A stretch of 64,000 nucleotides of DNA from Coriobacteriaceae bacterium (GCA_025757745.1 CP107217.1:186001-250000); one strand, 5' to 3'. Counted from the first letter of the stretch, positions 9,647 to 18,810 are shown. Notes: generated from the sequence alone by a model not told the origin. A program made the numbers and translations.

Positions 9647-9675
9647 GCTTTCCCGATAACCGTAGCCTCCTAACC

Positions 9676-9711
9676 AAGGCGCCCGGCGAGTATGTGCTCG
9701 CCGGGCGCCTT
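9676..9711 (+). terminator. Hairpin terminator after the GH1 gene
   Basis: Perfect 15-base arms (9676-9690 and 9697-9711) with a 6-base loop, 30 bases after the stop codon. T-run is poor. Confidence 0.65.
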
Positions 9712-9763
9712 GCCGTCTGCGAATTTTGGGACATGCGGCCCGCTTTTTCGACCCATCTGTCGG

Positions 9764-9779
9764 TACACTAAAAGCACTA
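9764..9779 (+). promoter_or_regulatory. Possible -10 box of a leaderless transcript
   Basis: TACACT at 9764-9769 lies ten bases before the ATG at 9779, and no ribosome binding site is seen in between. This spacing would place transcription start at or within a few bases of the start codon. The -35 box is unclear. Confidence 0.3.
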
Positions 9780-11662
9780 TGGGTACCCGCGAGCGACATA
9801 TCGGCCACGCGGCCGCCCGATCCGCTCCCGTGGCGGATCCCAGGGGCGGCAGGCTCTTCGCCATGCCGCGATTCCTTGTTGGCATAACACATCAGGTGTA
9901 CCGCCACCGCGTCTTTGCTATCGCCGGTGTCATCACCGCGATGTTCCTCATGCTTTTGGCAGTCTTGCCGGCACTGTTCGCCTTCGACCCCAAACTTTCT
10001 AACGCCGTGCCAGCCTATGGCGAGGTGTCCGAAGAGGTCGTGGATGCGCTTGTCCATTCGAGCTCTCTCCCGCTGCTTGTCGCCGCAATTATATTTTCGA
10101 TCTGGGGCGTATCGGTCTATCTGCGCTGTTTGGACTATGTGCTGCGCCGCCGCCTTGTTGCCGTCGCCACCATCTGCGCCCTGTGGATGATCGAAGTCAT
10201 TCTCAAGTACAAGTCGTTCACGCCGTTCTATGCCACCGTGCTGTGGTACCTGTACTACGTGCCCATGACGCTCATTCCGCTGCTCTACCAGTTGTGTGGT
10301 CTGCGCCTTGTGGGCCTGGAGCAACACCGCCTGGGTCGCCGCTACTGCGCTGCGCTGTGGATTATGGCTATCCTGCTTATCGGATTTGTGCTCACCAACG
10401 ATTTTCACCAGCAGGTCTTCCACTTTGACCGTACAAGCGACACCTGGAGCAACGATTACACGTACGGCTGGGGTTATTTCGCCGTCCTCGTGTGGACGGC
10501 CTTTAACTTTGTGGCCTTTTTTATCCTGGTGGGCCGGTCCTCGTCCTTTCGCATCCAACGTTTCTCGGGCACGGCGGCGCTCGTGCTGCTGGGCGGCGCG
10601 TTCTTTGCCATCTCATATGCGTTGCGCGTGCCCTGGGCATGGAGGCTCAACTTCTCGCTCGTCTATTGCGTCTTGTGCGTGGTGGCGATGGAAATCTGTC
10701 TCGATTGCGGTGTCGTTCCGTCATATCACGACATCGCCGGCATTTTCGACACCTTGCCGCTTGACCTCAAAGTTCTAACGCGCGACCTGCAGGAAGTCTA
10801 TGCCACGCCAGTGTCAAAGCCAATGCCGGTAGGCGTGCGCGAGGAGTTGCGGACCCAGGCGCACAGCCGCGCCCATGCCTTTGCCGTGGCGTCCGATCCC
10901 GATGTGATGTACCGTGCCTTTCCACTGCTGGGCGGATCGGCCCTGCTTGCCCAAGACGTGTCGGATCTCAACGAGCTTAACCGTGAACTGGCACATCGTC
11001 GTATGGAGCTGCAGCGTCAAAATGAGCTGCTCGCCGCCGACTACGACCTTAAGACGCACCTGGCAGACCAAGAGGCCGAGACCTTGCTGGTCCAAGACGT
11101 GGACCAGGCGCTTGCCCGCGCGCTCGAAGGGATGTACGACCTGCTGAGCTCGCTGCCGCCGTTGACCGATGAATCGTCTTCGCACGAGCGTTACCGCATG
11201 CTGCAGCGCGCCAAGATGCTCGTCGCCTATTGCAAGCGCAAGGGGTCGCTCACGTTGGCACAGCACGGGGAGAGCGGTTTTGATCGCGACCGCATTCAGC
11301 TCATTGCCAACGAGCTCGCAAGCGACCTGCGCACCATCGATATCGATTGCGCCTCGATTATCGCCATACGGCGCCCGCTGCACGCCAGTACGGTAAGCGC
11401 CCTGTACGACTGCGTGTATGACTTTGCGTTTTTTGCCTACACCACCGACCATCCGGCGCTTATGTATCACTTGGGCGACCATGACCGATGCAGTGTCGAG
11501 CTGCGCGCCACGCTTTTTTCCAACGATGATGCAGATCTTTCGCAGACGCCCGCCGCGCAAGAGCTCGAAAGCGCTCTGCAAGGGCGCAACGTGGCATACC
11601 GCCTTGAGGGCGAGCCCGGCCAGCTGCGCATGATCGTCTTGATGCCGCGGGCGGGTGAGTGA
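9779..11662 (+). CDS. Membrane sensor protein with degenerate kinase region
   Basis: This 627-residue protein starts an operon with a histidine kinase and a response regulator. Seven to eight hydrophobic helices occupy about residues 40-310, in the style of 7TM sensor kinases. A long coiled-coil (ELNRELAHRRMELQRQNELL, about 400-420) and a helical region follow. At the expected phosphoacceptor site I read ALARALEGMYDLLSSL with no His. The C-terminal part lacks clear N and G boxes of an ATPase domain. It therefore looks like a pseudokinase or pure sensor that could modulate the kinase downstream. The ATG at 9779 has no ribosome binding site; a later ATG at 9863 is possible. Family assignment is inference. 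Confidence 0.65.
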   Translation: MGTRERHIGHAAARSAPVADPRGGRLFAMPRFLVGITHQVYRHRVFAIAGVITAMFLMLLAVLPALFAFDPKLSNAVPAYGEVSEEVVDALVHSSSLPLLVAAIIFSIWGVSVYLRCLDYVLRRRLVAVATICALWMIEVILKYKSFTPFYATVLWYLYYVPMTLIPLLYQLCGLRLVGLEQHRLGRRYCAALWIMAILLIGFVLTNDFHQQVFHFDRTSDTWSNDYTYGWGYFAVLVWTAFNFVAFFILVGRSSSFRIQRFSGTAALVLLGGAFFAISYALRVPWAWRLNFSLVYCVLCVVAMEICLDCGVVPSYHDIAGIFDTLPLDLKVLTRDLQEVYATPVSKPMPVGVREELRTQAHSRAHAFAVASDPDVMYRAFPLLGGSALLAQDVSDLNELNRELAHRRMELQRQNELLAADYDLKTHLADQEAETLLVQDVDQALARALEGMYDLLSSLPPLTDESSSHERYRMLQRAKMLVAYCKRKGSLTLAQHGESGFDRDRIQLIANELASDLRTIDIDCASIIAIRRPLHASTVSALYDCVYDFAFFAYTTDHPALMYHLGDHDRCSVELRATLFSNDDADLSQTPAAQELESALQGRNVAYRLEGEPGQLRMIVLMPRAGE

Positions 11663-11664
11663 CG

Positions 11665-13158
11665 ATGCAGATTTCGCTCATCCTTCCCCAAATCGTTGCG
11701 CTCGATGTTGTCTTTGCCCTGGCTGCGTGTCTGCAGACGATTCACGTCCCGCTCATCGCATCGCGCCGCTCGTCCTATAACCGTAAGGTGATTTGTGCCT
11801 ACGAGGCGAGCCTTGTGCTTCACCTAGTTATTTCGGCGCTCATCTTGTTCGCGTCGTCTGGCTCATATCTGGTGGCGCCGCTTGACGTTTGCGCCAGGGC
11901 AATGGGCGGAGCGTTGTGGCTCAATGCCGTGATCTTTGCCTACGGCATGGTGCTTATGGTGCGCTATCGTCGCCCCGTCATGCTGGCCGAACTGTTGCTC
12001 GTTGCCGCCGTGACACCGCCGGTGGTGCTTGCCATGGGCTCGGCGTGGACCACGGTCCTTATCGCAGAGGGAGCGTTTTTCCTGTTCCGCTCCATTGCGG
12101 CGCTCTTGATGGATGTCCGCAACCGCCAGGAGGATATCACCGCGTTCTCGACGATCGAAACCATCAACGTGATTCCCGTGGGCATCCTGTATCTGGACCC
12201 GAGGGGCCGTCCGCTGCTCATGAACCGCTGCATGCGAAAAAACCTGGTGGAGCTTCATATGCCCACCGACCTAGGCGATATGAGCGGTACATGGAACGAC
12301 CTGCGCAAGCTCAGCATGCAAATGCCCGAAGGCGGTAAGAACCGCGTGCGGATCAACCTGGACCGCTTTGGTGAGGCGCGTGCGGTGGTCGAGGTTTCTC
12401 CCGCCGAGATTCGCCTGTTTGTGTGCGATGACGTTATGGTCTCGGGCCGTTCGTTCGAGCGCATAATCGGTCTGGACGTGACAGAGTATGCGCATGCGCA
12501 TGACCGTCTGGCGCAGGCCAACCACCTGCTTGAGCTTGCGGGCCAAGAGCTCCAGGCCCAGATCGAAGAAGTCAAAAAAGTTGCCGACAATGCGGCCTAT
12601 CTGCGCATGCGCGCCCGCGTTCACGATGTGATCGGCCAGCGCCTATCAATCCTTCATCGCTATTTGGAGGAGGGGCGCTTGGACGACGAGTCGCTCGAGC
12701 AGATCGACCCGCTGCTGCGCTCAATCGCTGCCGATCTGCGCAGCGGGGGCGACACCGAACCGGCAGAGCAACTGGGCGATATCGTCCATGCTTTTGGCCT
12801 GGTGAGCGTGCAGATCGATGTTGAGGGTGCGCTGCCTGAGGACGCGCGTGTCGCCGCCGCCTTTTTGCAGATTATCCGCGAGGCCTCGACCAACGCCACC
12901 AAGCATGCGCAGGCGCATCGGGTCCATGTGCGCTTGTGGCAGGAGAGGACGGATGCTGACGCCGTCGCGCACATGACGATTTCTAACGACGGGTCCCCGG
13001 CCCCCGTATCGTATCGCGAGGGAACGGGAATCCCAGGTATGAGGCATGTCGCACAAGATCTGGGTGGCAGCCTAGAGGTCCACGCCGCCCCGCCCTTTAC
13101 GCTTGCGGTGTCCATTCCGCTTAACGCCAACGACACGTCCCAAAGGAGAAGCTCATGA
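11665..13158 (+). CDS. Sensor histidine kinase, NarL-system type
   Basis: This is the active-looking kinase of the operon, 497 residues from the ATG at 11665; a GTG at 11659 overlaps the previous stop. About five N-terminal membrane helices are followed by a PAS-like region (NVIPVGILYLDPRGRPLLMN, about 172-191). The dimerisation segment carries the likely phospho-His in RARVHDVIGQRLSILHRYLE (about 315-334). The ATPase part has an N box, IIREASTNATKHAQAHRV, and a G box, GTGIPGMRHVAQDLGG. This matches HisKA_3-type kinases that pair with LuxR-type regulators. It ends with an ATGA overlap onto the response regulator. Confidence 0.85.
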   Translation: MQISLILPQIVALDVVFALAACLQTIHVPLIASRRSSYNRKVICAYEASLVLHLVISALILFASSGSYLVAPLDVCARAMGGALWLNAVIFAYGMVLMVRYRRPVMLAELLLVAAVTPPVVLAMGSAWTTVLIAEGAFFLFRSIAALLMDVRNRQEDITAFSTIETINVIPVGILYLDPRGRPLLMNRCMRKNLVELHMPTDLGDMSGTWNDLRKLSMQMPEGGKNRVRINLDRFGEARAVVEVSPAEIRLFVCDDVMVSGRSFERIIGLDVTEYAHAHDRLAQANHLLELAGQELQAQIEEVKKVADNAAYLRMRARVHDVIGQRLSILHRYLEEGRLDDESLEQIDPLLRSIAADLRSGGDTEPAEQLGDIVHAFGLVSVQIDVEGALPEDARVAAAFLQIIREASTNATKHAQAHRVHVRLWQERTDADAVAHMTISNDGSPAPVSYREGTGIPGMRHVAQDLGGSLEVHAAPPFTLAVSIPLNANDTSQRRSS

Positions 13159-13778
13159 TCCGCGTCCTTATAGTCGAAGACCAGGCCATTCTGCGCGAGA
13201 GCCTGGCACGCTCCGTTGGTGACCAGCCCGATATGACCGTCGTCGCCGCGATTGCCGCCGCCACCGAGGCCTTGGGCGTCGCACTCAGGGAGCGCCCGGA
13301 CATGATACTGATGGACGTGTGCACCGAACACGATTCAAACGGCATCGTGGCGGCGGCGCGCATCAAGGAGCAGCTGCCCGAGTGTCGCATCATTATCATG
13401 ACGGGCATGCCCGAGATCACCTTTGTCGATCAGGCTCGCGAGGCGGGCGTCGATAGCTTTGTGTACAAGAACGTCGGTATCGACGAGCTGTTCGCTGTGA
13501 TGCGCTCCACGCTGGCGGGCTATTGCACGTTTCCCAAGCCGCCCGAGAGCATTTTTTCGGGCACGGCGGCCCTCGACGATGTCGAGCTATCGATTTTGCG
13601 CCTTGCCTGCGAGGGCAAAAGTCGTCGCGAGATCGCGGCCGAGCTGTTTATGAGCGAGGGCACCATCAAGCGCCGCATTTCGGAGATCCTGAGCAAGACT
13701 GGCTACGACAACATCATGCGTCTTGCCGTGCATGCGGTGACCGAAGGCAGTATCGTCCCCAATATGGAGCGCCCGTAG
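13155..13778 (+). CDS. Response regulator, NarL/FixJ family
   Basis: This 207-residue regulator has a receiver domain with acidic VEDQ (residues 7-10), phospho-Asp in ILMDVCTEHDSNG (near residue 53), a conserved Thr in IIMTGMPE and Lys in FVYKNVG. A LuxR-type helix-turn-helix follows: DDVELSILRLACEGKSRREI, then LFMSEGTIKRRISEIL. It overlaps the kinase stop by four bases, so the two are translationally coupled. Targets are unknown. Two strong hairpins follow the gene. Confidence 0.92.
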   Translation: MIRVLIVEDQAILRESLARSVGDQPDMTVVAAIAAATEALGVALRERPDMILMDVCTEHDSNGIVAAARIKEQLPECRIIIMTGMPEITFVDQAREAGVDSFVYKNVGIDELFAVMRSTLAGYCTFPKPPESIFSGTAALDDVELSILRLACEGKSRREIAAELFMSEGTIKRRISEILSKTGYDNIMRLAVHAVTEGSIVPNMERP

Positions 13779-13811
13779 TCGGTGCGCCGCCCGTGCTCCA
13801 ACGCCAAAGAT

Positions 13812-13852
13812 AGGCCGCCCGCCGTTTCGCATCTAAAAACGGCGGGCGGCCT
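13812..13852 (+). terminator. Hairpin terminator after the response regulator
   Basis: Perfect 16-base arms (13812-13827, 13837-13852) with T and A tracts at the base of the loop. Confidence 0.7.
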
Positions 13853-13883
13853 GCTTGTATGGGCAGTGCTGTCGGCATAAAGC

Positions 13884-13918
13884 GGCGGGGCCGCAGGATT
13901 ATCTCCTGCGGTCCCGCC
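13884..13918. terminator. Second hairpin in the convergent gap
   Basis: 15-base arms with one G-T pair. It lies between the plus-strand regulator and the minus-strand lipoprotein and may terminate the latter. Confidence 0.55.
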
Positions 13919-13968
13919 TGACATGTGCGCGGATGTGTCCGCCAATCCGCGGCTATCGGTGTCTGCCG

Positions 13969-14811
13969 TTACGCGATGGTTGCGCTGTAAGAGGCGACGT
14001 CCTCGTAGGAATCGGTCAGGTAGGCGTCGATGCCGATGGTCGTATTGACCAGGTCGTCAAGGCTGTCAAGCTCGCCGTTCGAGAACGTGAATTCCTCGGT
14101 GGCGTTGGTGCCGGGCATCAGGTGAGCCGAGAACCAGGGTTCCTTCATGGTGCCGTTGACGTTGGTCTTGCCGGAAGGAGCGTAGAAGGTCAGGTCCTTG
14201 TCGCTCTTGTTGGTGATGTTGACGACAAAGCCGATGTCGCCCCAGTCGTCCTTGAACTTCTCGGTGATGGTGATGGTGCACAGATCGTCATCGGCGACGG
14301 TGACGGCGGGGGAGATTTCGACGCTCTGGACATCGTCGTCTTCGACGGCCTCATCGATCTCATCTTCCTTCTCGGCCGCCTCGCGATCCTTCTTCACCGT
14401 ACCGGACAGGTCCTTGTCGGACTTGGTGAAGATAAACTTGTCGCCGTCCACCTCCAGGACGAGCTTGTCGTCCTTGAGCTTCAGATCGTGCGATTCATCT
14501 TCGGCGGTGACGGTTGCGGTGGTGGCGTCCTTGGCCTCCCACTTAAGGTCGACAACCTCAAGGAACAGGTCGAGGGTGCCCGTGCCGTCCTCATCGAGGA
14601 TCAGGATGCAGTTGACGCCCCACTCTTCGAGCATATCCATGTACTCATCGGTGAGCTCTTCGCCATCCAAGGTTCCACCCGAGTACTGCCAGCTGCCGAC
14701 GAAGTTGGCCTTGGGGTCTTTGCCGCCGCCGCTGCAGCCCGTCAGGGCAAAGGCGAGCGCCAGGACGCATGTCAGAAATGCGAGTACGGACTTTTTGAAC
14801 GTTGTCTTCAT
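13969..14811 (-). CDS. Lipoprotein with DUF5067-like domain
   Basis: This 280-residue secreted lipoprotein has a basic start, a hydrophobic core and the lipobox ALTGC with Cys near residue 26, followed by SGGG. The middle is rich in Asp, Glu and Lys, with a linker EKEDEIDEAVEDDD. The C-terminal part (TITITEKFKDDWGDIGFVVN, then NITNKSDKDLTFYAP) looks like an Ig-fold domain of the DUF4352/DUF5067 kind. A strong AAGGAGG site precedes the ATG. It is the last gene of a minus-strand run that begins with the DUF4428 gene, so it may belong to that operon. Function unknown. Confidence 0.75.
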   Translation of the reverse strand: MKTTFKKSVLAFLTCVLALAFALTGCSGGGKDPKANFVGSWQYSGGTLDGEELTDEYMDMLEEWGVNCILILDEDGTGTLDLFLEVVDLKWEAKDATTATVTAEDESHDLKLKDDKLVLEVDGDKFIFTKSDKDLSGTVKKDREAAEKEDEIDEAVEDDDVQSVEISPAVTVADDDLCTITITEKFKDDWGDIGFVVNITNKSDKDLTFYAPSGKTNVNGTMKEPWFSAHLMPGTNATEEFTFSNGELDSLDDLVNTTIGIDAYLTDSYEDVASYSATIA

Positions 14812-14891
14812 GGTGTCCTCCTTCTTGTGTGAAAGCCCATAGAAGCAAATGCGGGGGTGGCGGACCCCCCGCCAATTACCAGATAGAGGGG

Positions 14892-16133
14892 TTAGGGCCT
14901 GGGCGTTCCACAGTTGCTGCAGAACTTGCCACCGTTTTCGCTGCCGCAGTTGGGGCAGAACCACTTGGTCGGTGCCGGGGCGGGTGCGGGACTGCCACAC
15001 TCGGGGCAGAACTTGCCGGTGTTGGTGGCACCGCAGCTGCAGGTCCACGTGCCGGCCGCGGGGGCAGCGGCAGGAGCCGGTGCGGGGGCGGGTGCCGGAG
15101 CTGGCTGTGGGGCAGCCTGCTGCTGTGCCTGGCCGGCGGCGAACAGCTGGCTGGCGTTCATGCCGCCCATGCCGCCCGCCATGCCCATGCCCATAAAGCC
15201 GGCCATCGCGCCGTTGGGGTTGGCGGCTGCCGCGCGCATCGCATCGCTCTGGGCGCTGGCGATGTTGGCGGCTGCCATGGTGGGATCGCGCATGACCGCG
15301 GCCTTCTGCAGGTCCTTGATCATCTGCTCGTCTTCTTGCGAGGCGGCGATGGAGTTGACGCCAAAGCTCACGATTTCGACGCCGCGCAGGTCGCGCCAGT
15401 CGGCCGAGAGGACCTCGTTGAGCGCGCGGGCGAGCTCGGTGGTGTGACCGGGGATGGCGCTGTAGCGAATGCCCATCTCCGAGATCTTGGCGAAGGCGGG
15501 CTGCAGGGCGGTGAGCAGCTCTGACTTAAGCTGGCTGTCGATCTTATCGCGCGTGTAGCTATCGGTCACGTTGCCGCACACGTTGGTGTAGAACAGCAGC
15601 GGGTTGGTGATGCGGTACGAATACTCGCCGTTGCAGCGAACGGAGATGTCGACGTCCAGGCCAATGTTGTTATCGACTACGCGGAAGGGCACGGGAGAGG
15701 CGGTGCCGTACTTGTTGCCGATGATCTCCTTGGTGTTGATGAAGTAGACGCGCTGGTCTTTGCCCGCGTCGCCGCCAAAGGTAAAGCGGCTGCCGATATT
15801 GGCAAAGGTTTCCTTGATGGAGTCGCCCAGGTTGCCGCTGAAGACGCTCGGCTCGCTGCCGGTGTCAAAGACGAACTCGCCGGGCTCCAGCGCGACCTCG
15901 ATGATCTTGCCGTTTTGCACCACGAGCATGCCCTGGCCGTCGTTGACGGCGATGACGGAGCCGTTGGAGATGACGTTGTCCTCGCCGCGCGTGTTGGAGC
16001 TGCGGCCGCCGGTGCGCTTGCTGCCCTTGCAGGCCAAGACATCAGCGGGCATCGATTCGCAATAGATAAATTCCTTCCACTGGTCGGCCATGACGCCGCC
16101 GGCAGCTCCCAATCCAGCTTTCAAGAGTCCCAT
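14892..16133 (-). CDS. SPFH-domain protein with C-terminal zinc ribbons (YdjI-like)
   Basis: This 413-residue protein has an N-terminal SPFH/band-7-like domain (about 20-290) with typical strands such as VIAVNDGQGMLVVQNGKIIE. A Met/Gly/Ala-rich stretch and a Pro-Ala linker follow, then two zinc ribbons near the end (CSCGATNTGKFCPECG and CPNCGSENGGKFCSNCG). This layout resembles Bacillus YdjI, which is recruited to membranes with PspA; that comparison is from memory. No PspA gene is next to it here. Upstream in the same operon are two other zinc-ribbon proteins, which suggests a membrane-associated complex. The ATG follows AAAGGAAG. Confidence 0.8.
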   Translation of the reverse strand: MGLLKAGLGAAGGVMADQWKEFIYCESMPADVLACKGSKRTGGRSSNTRGEDNVISNGSVIAVNDGQGMLVVQNGKIIEVALEPGEFVFDTGSEPSVFSGNLGDSIKETFANIGSRFTFGGDAGKDQRVYFINTKEIIGNKYGTASPVPFRVVDNNIGLDVDISVRCNGEYSYRITNPLLFYTNVCGNVTDSYTRDKIDSQLKSELLTALQPAFAKISEMGIRYSAIPGHTTELARALNEVLSADWRDLRGVEIVSFGVNSIAASQEDEQMIKDLQKAAVMRDPTMAAANIASAQSDAMRAAAANPNGAMAGFMGMGMAGGMGGMNASQLFAAGQAQQQAAPQPAPAPAPAPAPAAAPAAGTWTCSCGATNTGKFCPECGSPAPAPAPTKWFCPNCGSENGGKFCSNCGTPRP

Positions 16134-16181
16134 GGTGATCTTCCTTTCTCGTCAAAGGCCGGGTGGTATTGGTCAGAATGG

Positions 16182-17504
16182 CTAATCGTCCTTGTTGTCC
16201 TTCATGACAACGGTGGTCTCGGTGTGGCTGAAGGTGTCGTGCTTCTCGGTCAGGTCGAGGTCTCCGCAGTAGTAATCGGCGTGGGTGGCCTCGTTGGCTG
16301 TCTTGAGCTGGCCTACCAGCAGCACGTCCGCGATGATTACGATGATCAGCGGTGCGACGATGTTGATGAGGATGCCCTCGACATCGAAGGTGAGGTAGTC
16401 TGGATTGAAGGCGTTCTCACCCATGAAGAGGATCTGGGAGAGGACAAACCCGATCACAAAGAACAGCACCGAGGCGATGGCGAGCTTGGGCTTGGAACAG
16501 GGGAGCTCGCCGACCATGCGGCCGGTCTGGCCGTTCATAGCAAACAGGTAACTCTTGCCGTTCCACGAGGTAGAGAGCATCCACACGGGGAACAGGGCAT
16601 AATCGTTTTCTTCCCAGGTGTAGTCGAGCTGCTTGCTTTCGACTGCGGCGTCGTCGTATTCGTCGACGACGGTCTCGCGCAGGGCCGAAATTGTACTTTC
16701 TTCCATACGACGCTCGGCGCGCGCCTTGCAGGTTTCGCAATCCTCGTCATAGCGGTTGGCGATGTAGCCGGGCATATACGCGACCGAAAACGGGCGCAGC
16801 GCGTCGTAGTCAAACGGCTCGATGGCGTCCATATGGCCGTCGGGCATCTTGGACGATCCGTCGACGGGCACGCGCTCAAACGAGATATTGCCCTTACGGT
16901 AGGCGTCGTAGTGGTCGGTGGTCGTGACGGTGCGGTCGGATTCCTCGGTTACAGTCTCGTTGGTCGCATCGAAGTGCACTTCGCCGTCCACGTGGGCACC
17001 GTAGAGCCAAAACGGCACGTAGACACCTTGGACTTCGTCGATGTGGTTGCCGGTGACAAAGCTCTTGGGCAGCAGGATCTTGCCCTTGTAGTGGTCTTTG
17101 AGCGCGGCCATGACATCGTCGCGTCCGAGCTTAAACGGAATCACCAGGTCGGGTGAGAAGTCGCCCGAGAGCTGGCCGGGTGCCACGGCAGAGTTGCCGC
17201 AGTATGGGCAGGTGGTAACGGCGACGGTGCCGTCCGAGACCAGCTCGGCACCGCACGATGAGCAGATGTAGCCGGCGTTTTGAGCCAGCTCCTGCACGGC
17301 ATCGTCGACAGCAGGCTTGGGGGCCGCGGCTGCGGCATCGGCTTTGGCATCTGCCTTGTCCTGGCGCTCGCGATAGAGGGCCTCGACTTCTTCGACTTCA
17401 AAACGCGAATCGCAGTAGTCGCAGACGAGCTTTTGCTCGGCACTGGCAAAGTGAAGGGGACCGCCACACGCGGGGCACTGATAGTTGACGCTCTCAAAGG
17501 CCAT
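16182..17504 (-). CDS. Zinc-ribbon membrane protein (TFIIB-type N-terminus)
   Basis: This 440-residue protein begins with a TFIIB-like zinc ribbon (CPACGG...CDYCDS, residues 10-33). A second ribbon follows near residues 80-105 (CSSCGAEL...CPYCGN). The middle is a soluble domain with VYVPFWLYGAHVDGE and a CETCKAR pair. Two membrane helices lie near residues 340-360 and 375-395. It resembles the YdjG-type partner of SPFH proteins. Spacing of 48 bases to the SPFH gene and 24 bases from the DUF4428 gene supports one operon. The biochemical role is unknown. Confidence 0.75.
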   Translation of the reverse strand: MAFESVNYQCPACGGPLHFASAEQKLVCDYCDSRFEVEEVEALYRERQDKADAKADAAAAAPKPAVDDAVQELAQNAGYICSSCGAELVSDGTVAVTTCPYCGNSAVAPGQLSGDFSPDLVIPFKLGRDDVMAALKDHYKGKILLPKSFVTGNHIDEVQGVYVPFWLYGAHVDGEVHFDATNETVTEESDRTVTTTDHYDAYRKGNISFERVPVDGSSKMPDGHMDAIEPFDYDALRPFSVAYMPGYIANRYDEDCETCKARAERRMEESTISALRETVVDEYDDAAVESKQLDYTWEENDYALFPVWMLSTSWNGKSYLFAMNGQTGRMVGELPCSKPKLAIASVLFFVIGFVLSQILFMGENAFNPDYLTFDVEGILINIVAPLIIVIIADVLLVGQLKTANEATHADYYCGDLDLTEKHDTFSHTETTVVMKDNKDD

Positions 17505-17528
17505 GATCGGTCCTTTCCGTGCCGGAGG

Positions 17529-18266
17529 CTATGCGCCGATGGCGCCGCCGCAGTATTCGCAGCGCCCACTGGCATCGGGAATGGTGGTTGCGCCGCAGAA
17601 GGGGCAGGTGACCGCGGTCTTGGGGGCCTTGGCGGCCACGACGCTGTCGCGCGTTTCCTGGCGCAGCTGTACCAGCGCGTCGCGAACTTCGGTTGCCTGG
17701 CGCTTGGCCTCGCGGTATTCGATGGAACCGCGCTGATCGATGGTGGAGTCGTTCACGCGCAGGTTGATCTCGGTAAAGTACGGCGTGTTGACGTGGATGG
17801 TCAGATTAAAATCGTAATCCAGGTCGTAGCGCGGCGGGTTGTAGCTCTCACGCTCGCCGTCCTTGGTCTCGCGATAGATCTCGGTGCGATGCTCGTCGAT
17901 ATCCATATCGCAGCCGAGTACCTGTGAGAACTCGATGATGTCGGGATTGGCGTCGCGCCAGCGGCTCTGCGAAGTGATGATTAGCAGGCCCGCGTCCTCA
18001 TCGAGCATGATGTTGGTGCGCCCGGCAGAGAGCGTGCGCGTGGGGTTGAACGAGGCCAGGCGATCGGCATTGGCCTCGCGGTAGGCGAGTTGCTCGCGGA
18101 TATCGTCCGCGGTGCTGGAACGATAGCCGCCAAAGAAGGGGGAGAGCTTGCCGACGCACTCTTTGCACAGGTAGCCTTCGCTGATCTTGGTCTTCCCCAA
18201 AAGTCCCAGCTCGGTACCGCAAATCGCGCACTCTTTCTTCTCGAACATCTTGTCAAAGAAGCCCAT
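17529..18266 (-). CDS. DUF4428 domain protein with two zinc ribbons
   Basis: First gene of the zinc-ribbon operon, 245 residues. The N-terminus MGFFDKMFEKKECAICG opens a DUF4428-type zinc motif (CAICG...CKEC, residues 14-37). A beta-rich domain follows (about 85-180) with RTNIMLDEDAGLLIITSQ. A helical segment precedes a C-terminal ribbon CPFCGATTIPDASGRCEYCG. No membrane segment is visible, so it is probably a cytosolic partner of the next two proteins. The ATG follows GGGAGG. Function is not established. Confidence 0.75.
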   Translation of the reverse strand: MGFFDKMFEKKECAICGTELGLLGKTKISEGYLCKECVGKLSPFFGGYRSSTADDIREQLAYREANADRLASFNPTRTLSAGRTNIMLDEDAGLLIITSQSRWRDANPDIIEFSQVLGCDMDIDEHRTEIYRETKDGERESYNPPRYDLDYDFNLTIHVNTPYFTEINLRVNDSTIDQRGSIEYREAKRQATEVRDALVQLRQETRDSVVAAKAPKTAVTCPFCGATTIPDASGRCEYCGGAIGA

Positions 18267-18469
18267 GGCTGCCTCCCATCAACAGGTAGCGTGTGTCACT
18301 TTTGATGATGGGGGAGTGCGCGATCTTTCACGATACCCAGACGGCTCAAGGAGTCTCCACAACTGGGACACATGGCCCATTTTTGACTAGTCGCTGGGGA
18401 CACTCTTCGGCCACTCATTGGGGACGTACGCTGCTGGGGCAGTTGGGGCGACGAGCCGATGATGTCGTG

Positions 18470-18796
18470 ATGTGGGATGGACTGGCACTTGCTACCGACG
18501 ATTTTGGTGAGGATTTTGCACCCGCATGTTCCGATTCCGCGCCCGTGGAGGCAGCGGAGTTCACGCCCGATGAGTGCCTCGATGCCTTCGTTGCCGCCTT
18601 TGGGCTTACAGAGCACGAGCGCGATATTCTTGAGGTCTTGGTCGTTTCGGACCAGAGCGTTCAGGACATCGCCGCAACGCTCTTCCTTTCGCGCTCAACG
18701 CTCTACCGTCACATTTCCTCGATCAACAAAAAGACCGGCACCACCTCACGTGTGGCCCTTATCAACTTCTTCTGGTCCTGGACGCCCAAGGACTAG
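18470..18796 (+). pseudogene. Truncated LuxR-family regulator (HTH domain only)
   Basis: The 108 residues contain a complete LuxR helix-turn-helix, LTEHERDILEVLVVSDQSVQ, then LFLSRSTLYRHISSINKKTG. Coriobacteria carry many large LuxR proteins with this HTH behind a 12-helix membrane domain; here that domain is missing. The frame is open back to 18293, but that part overlaps dispersed-repeat sequence (GACTAGTC, GGGGACACTC, CATTGGGGACGT), so it is unlikely to be coding. I start at the ATG at 18470 without a clear ribosome binding site. A functional small regulator is possible, but a remnant is more likely. Confidence 0.5.
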
Positions 18797-18810
18797 CTAA
18801 TCCTCCAATA

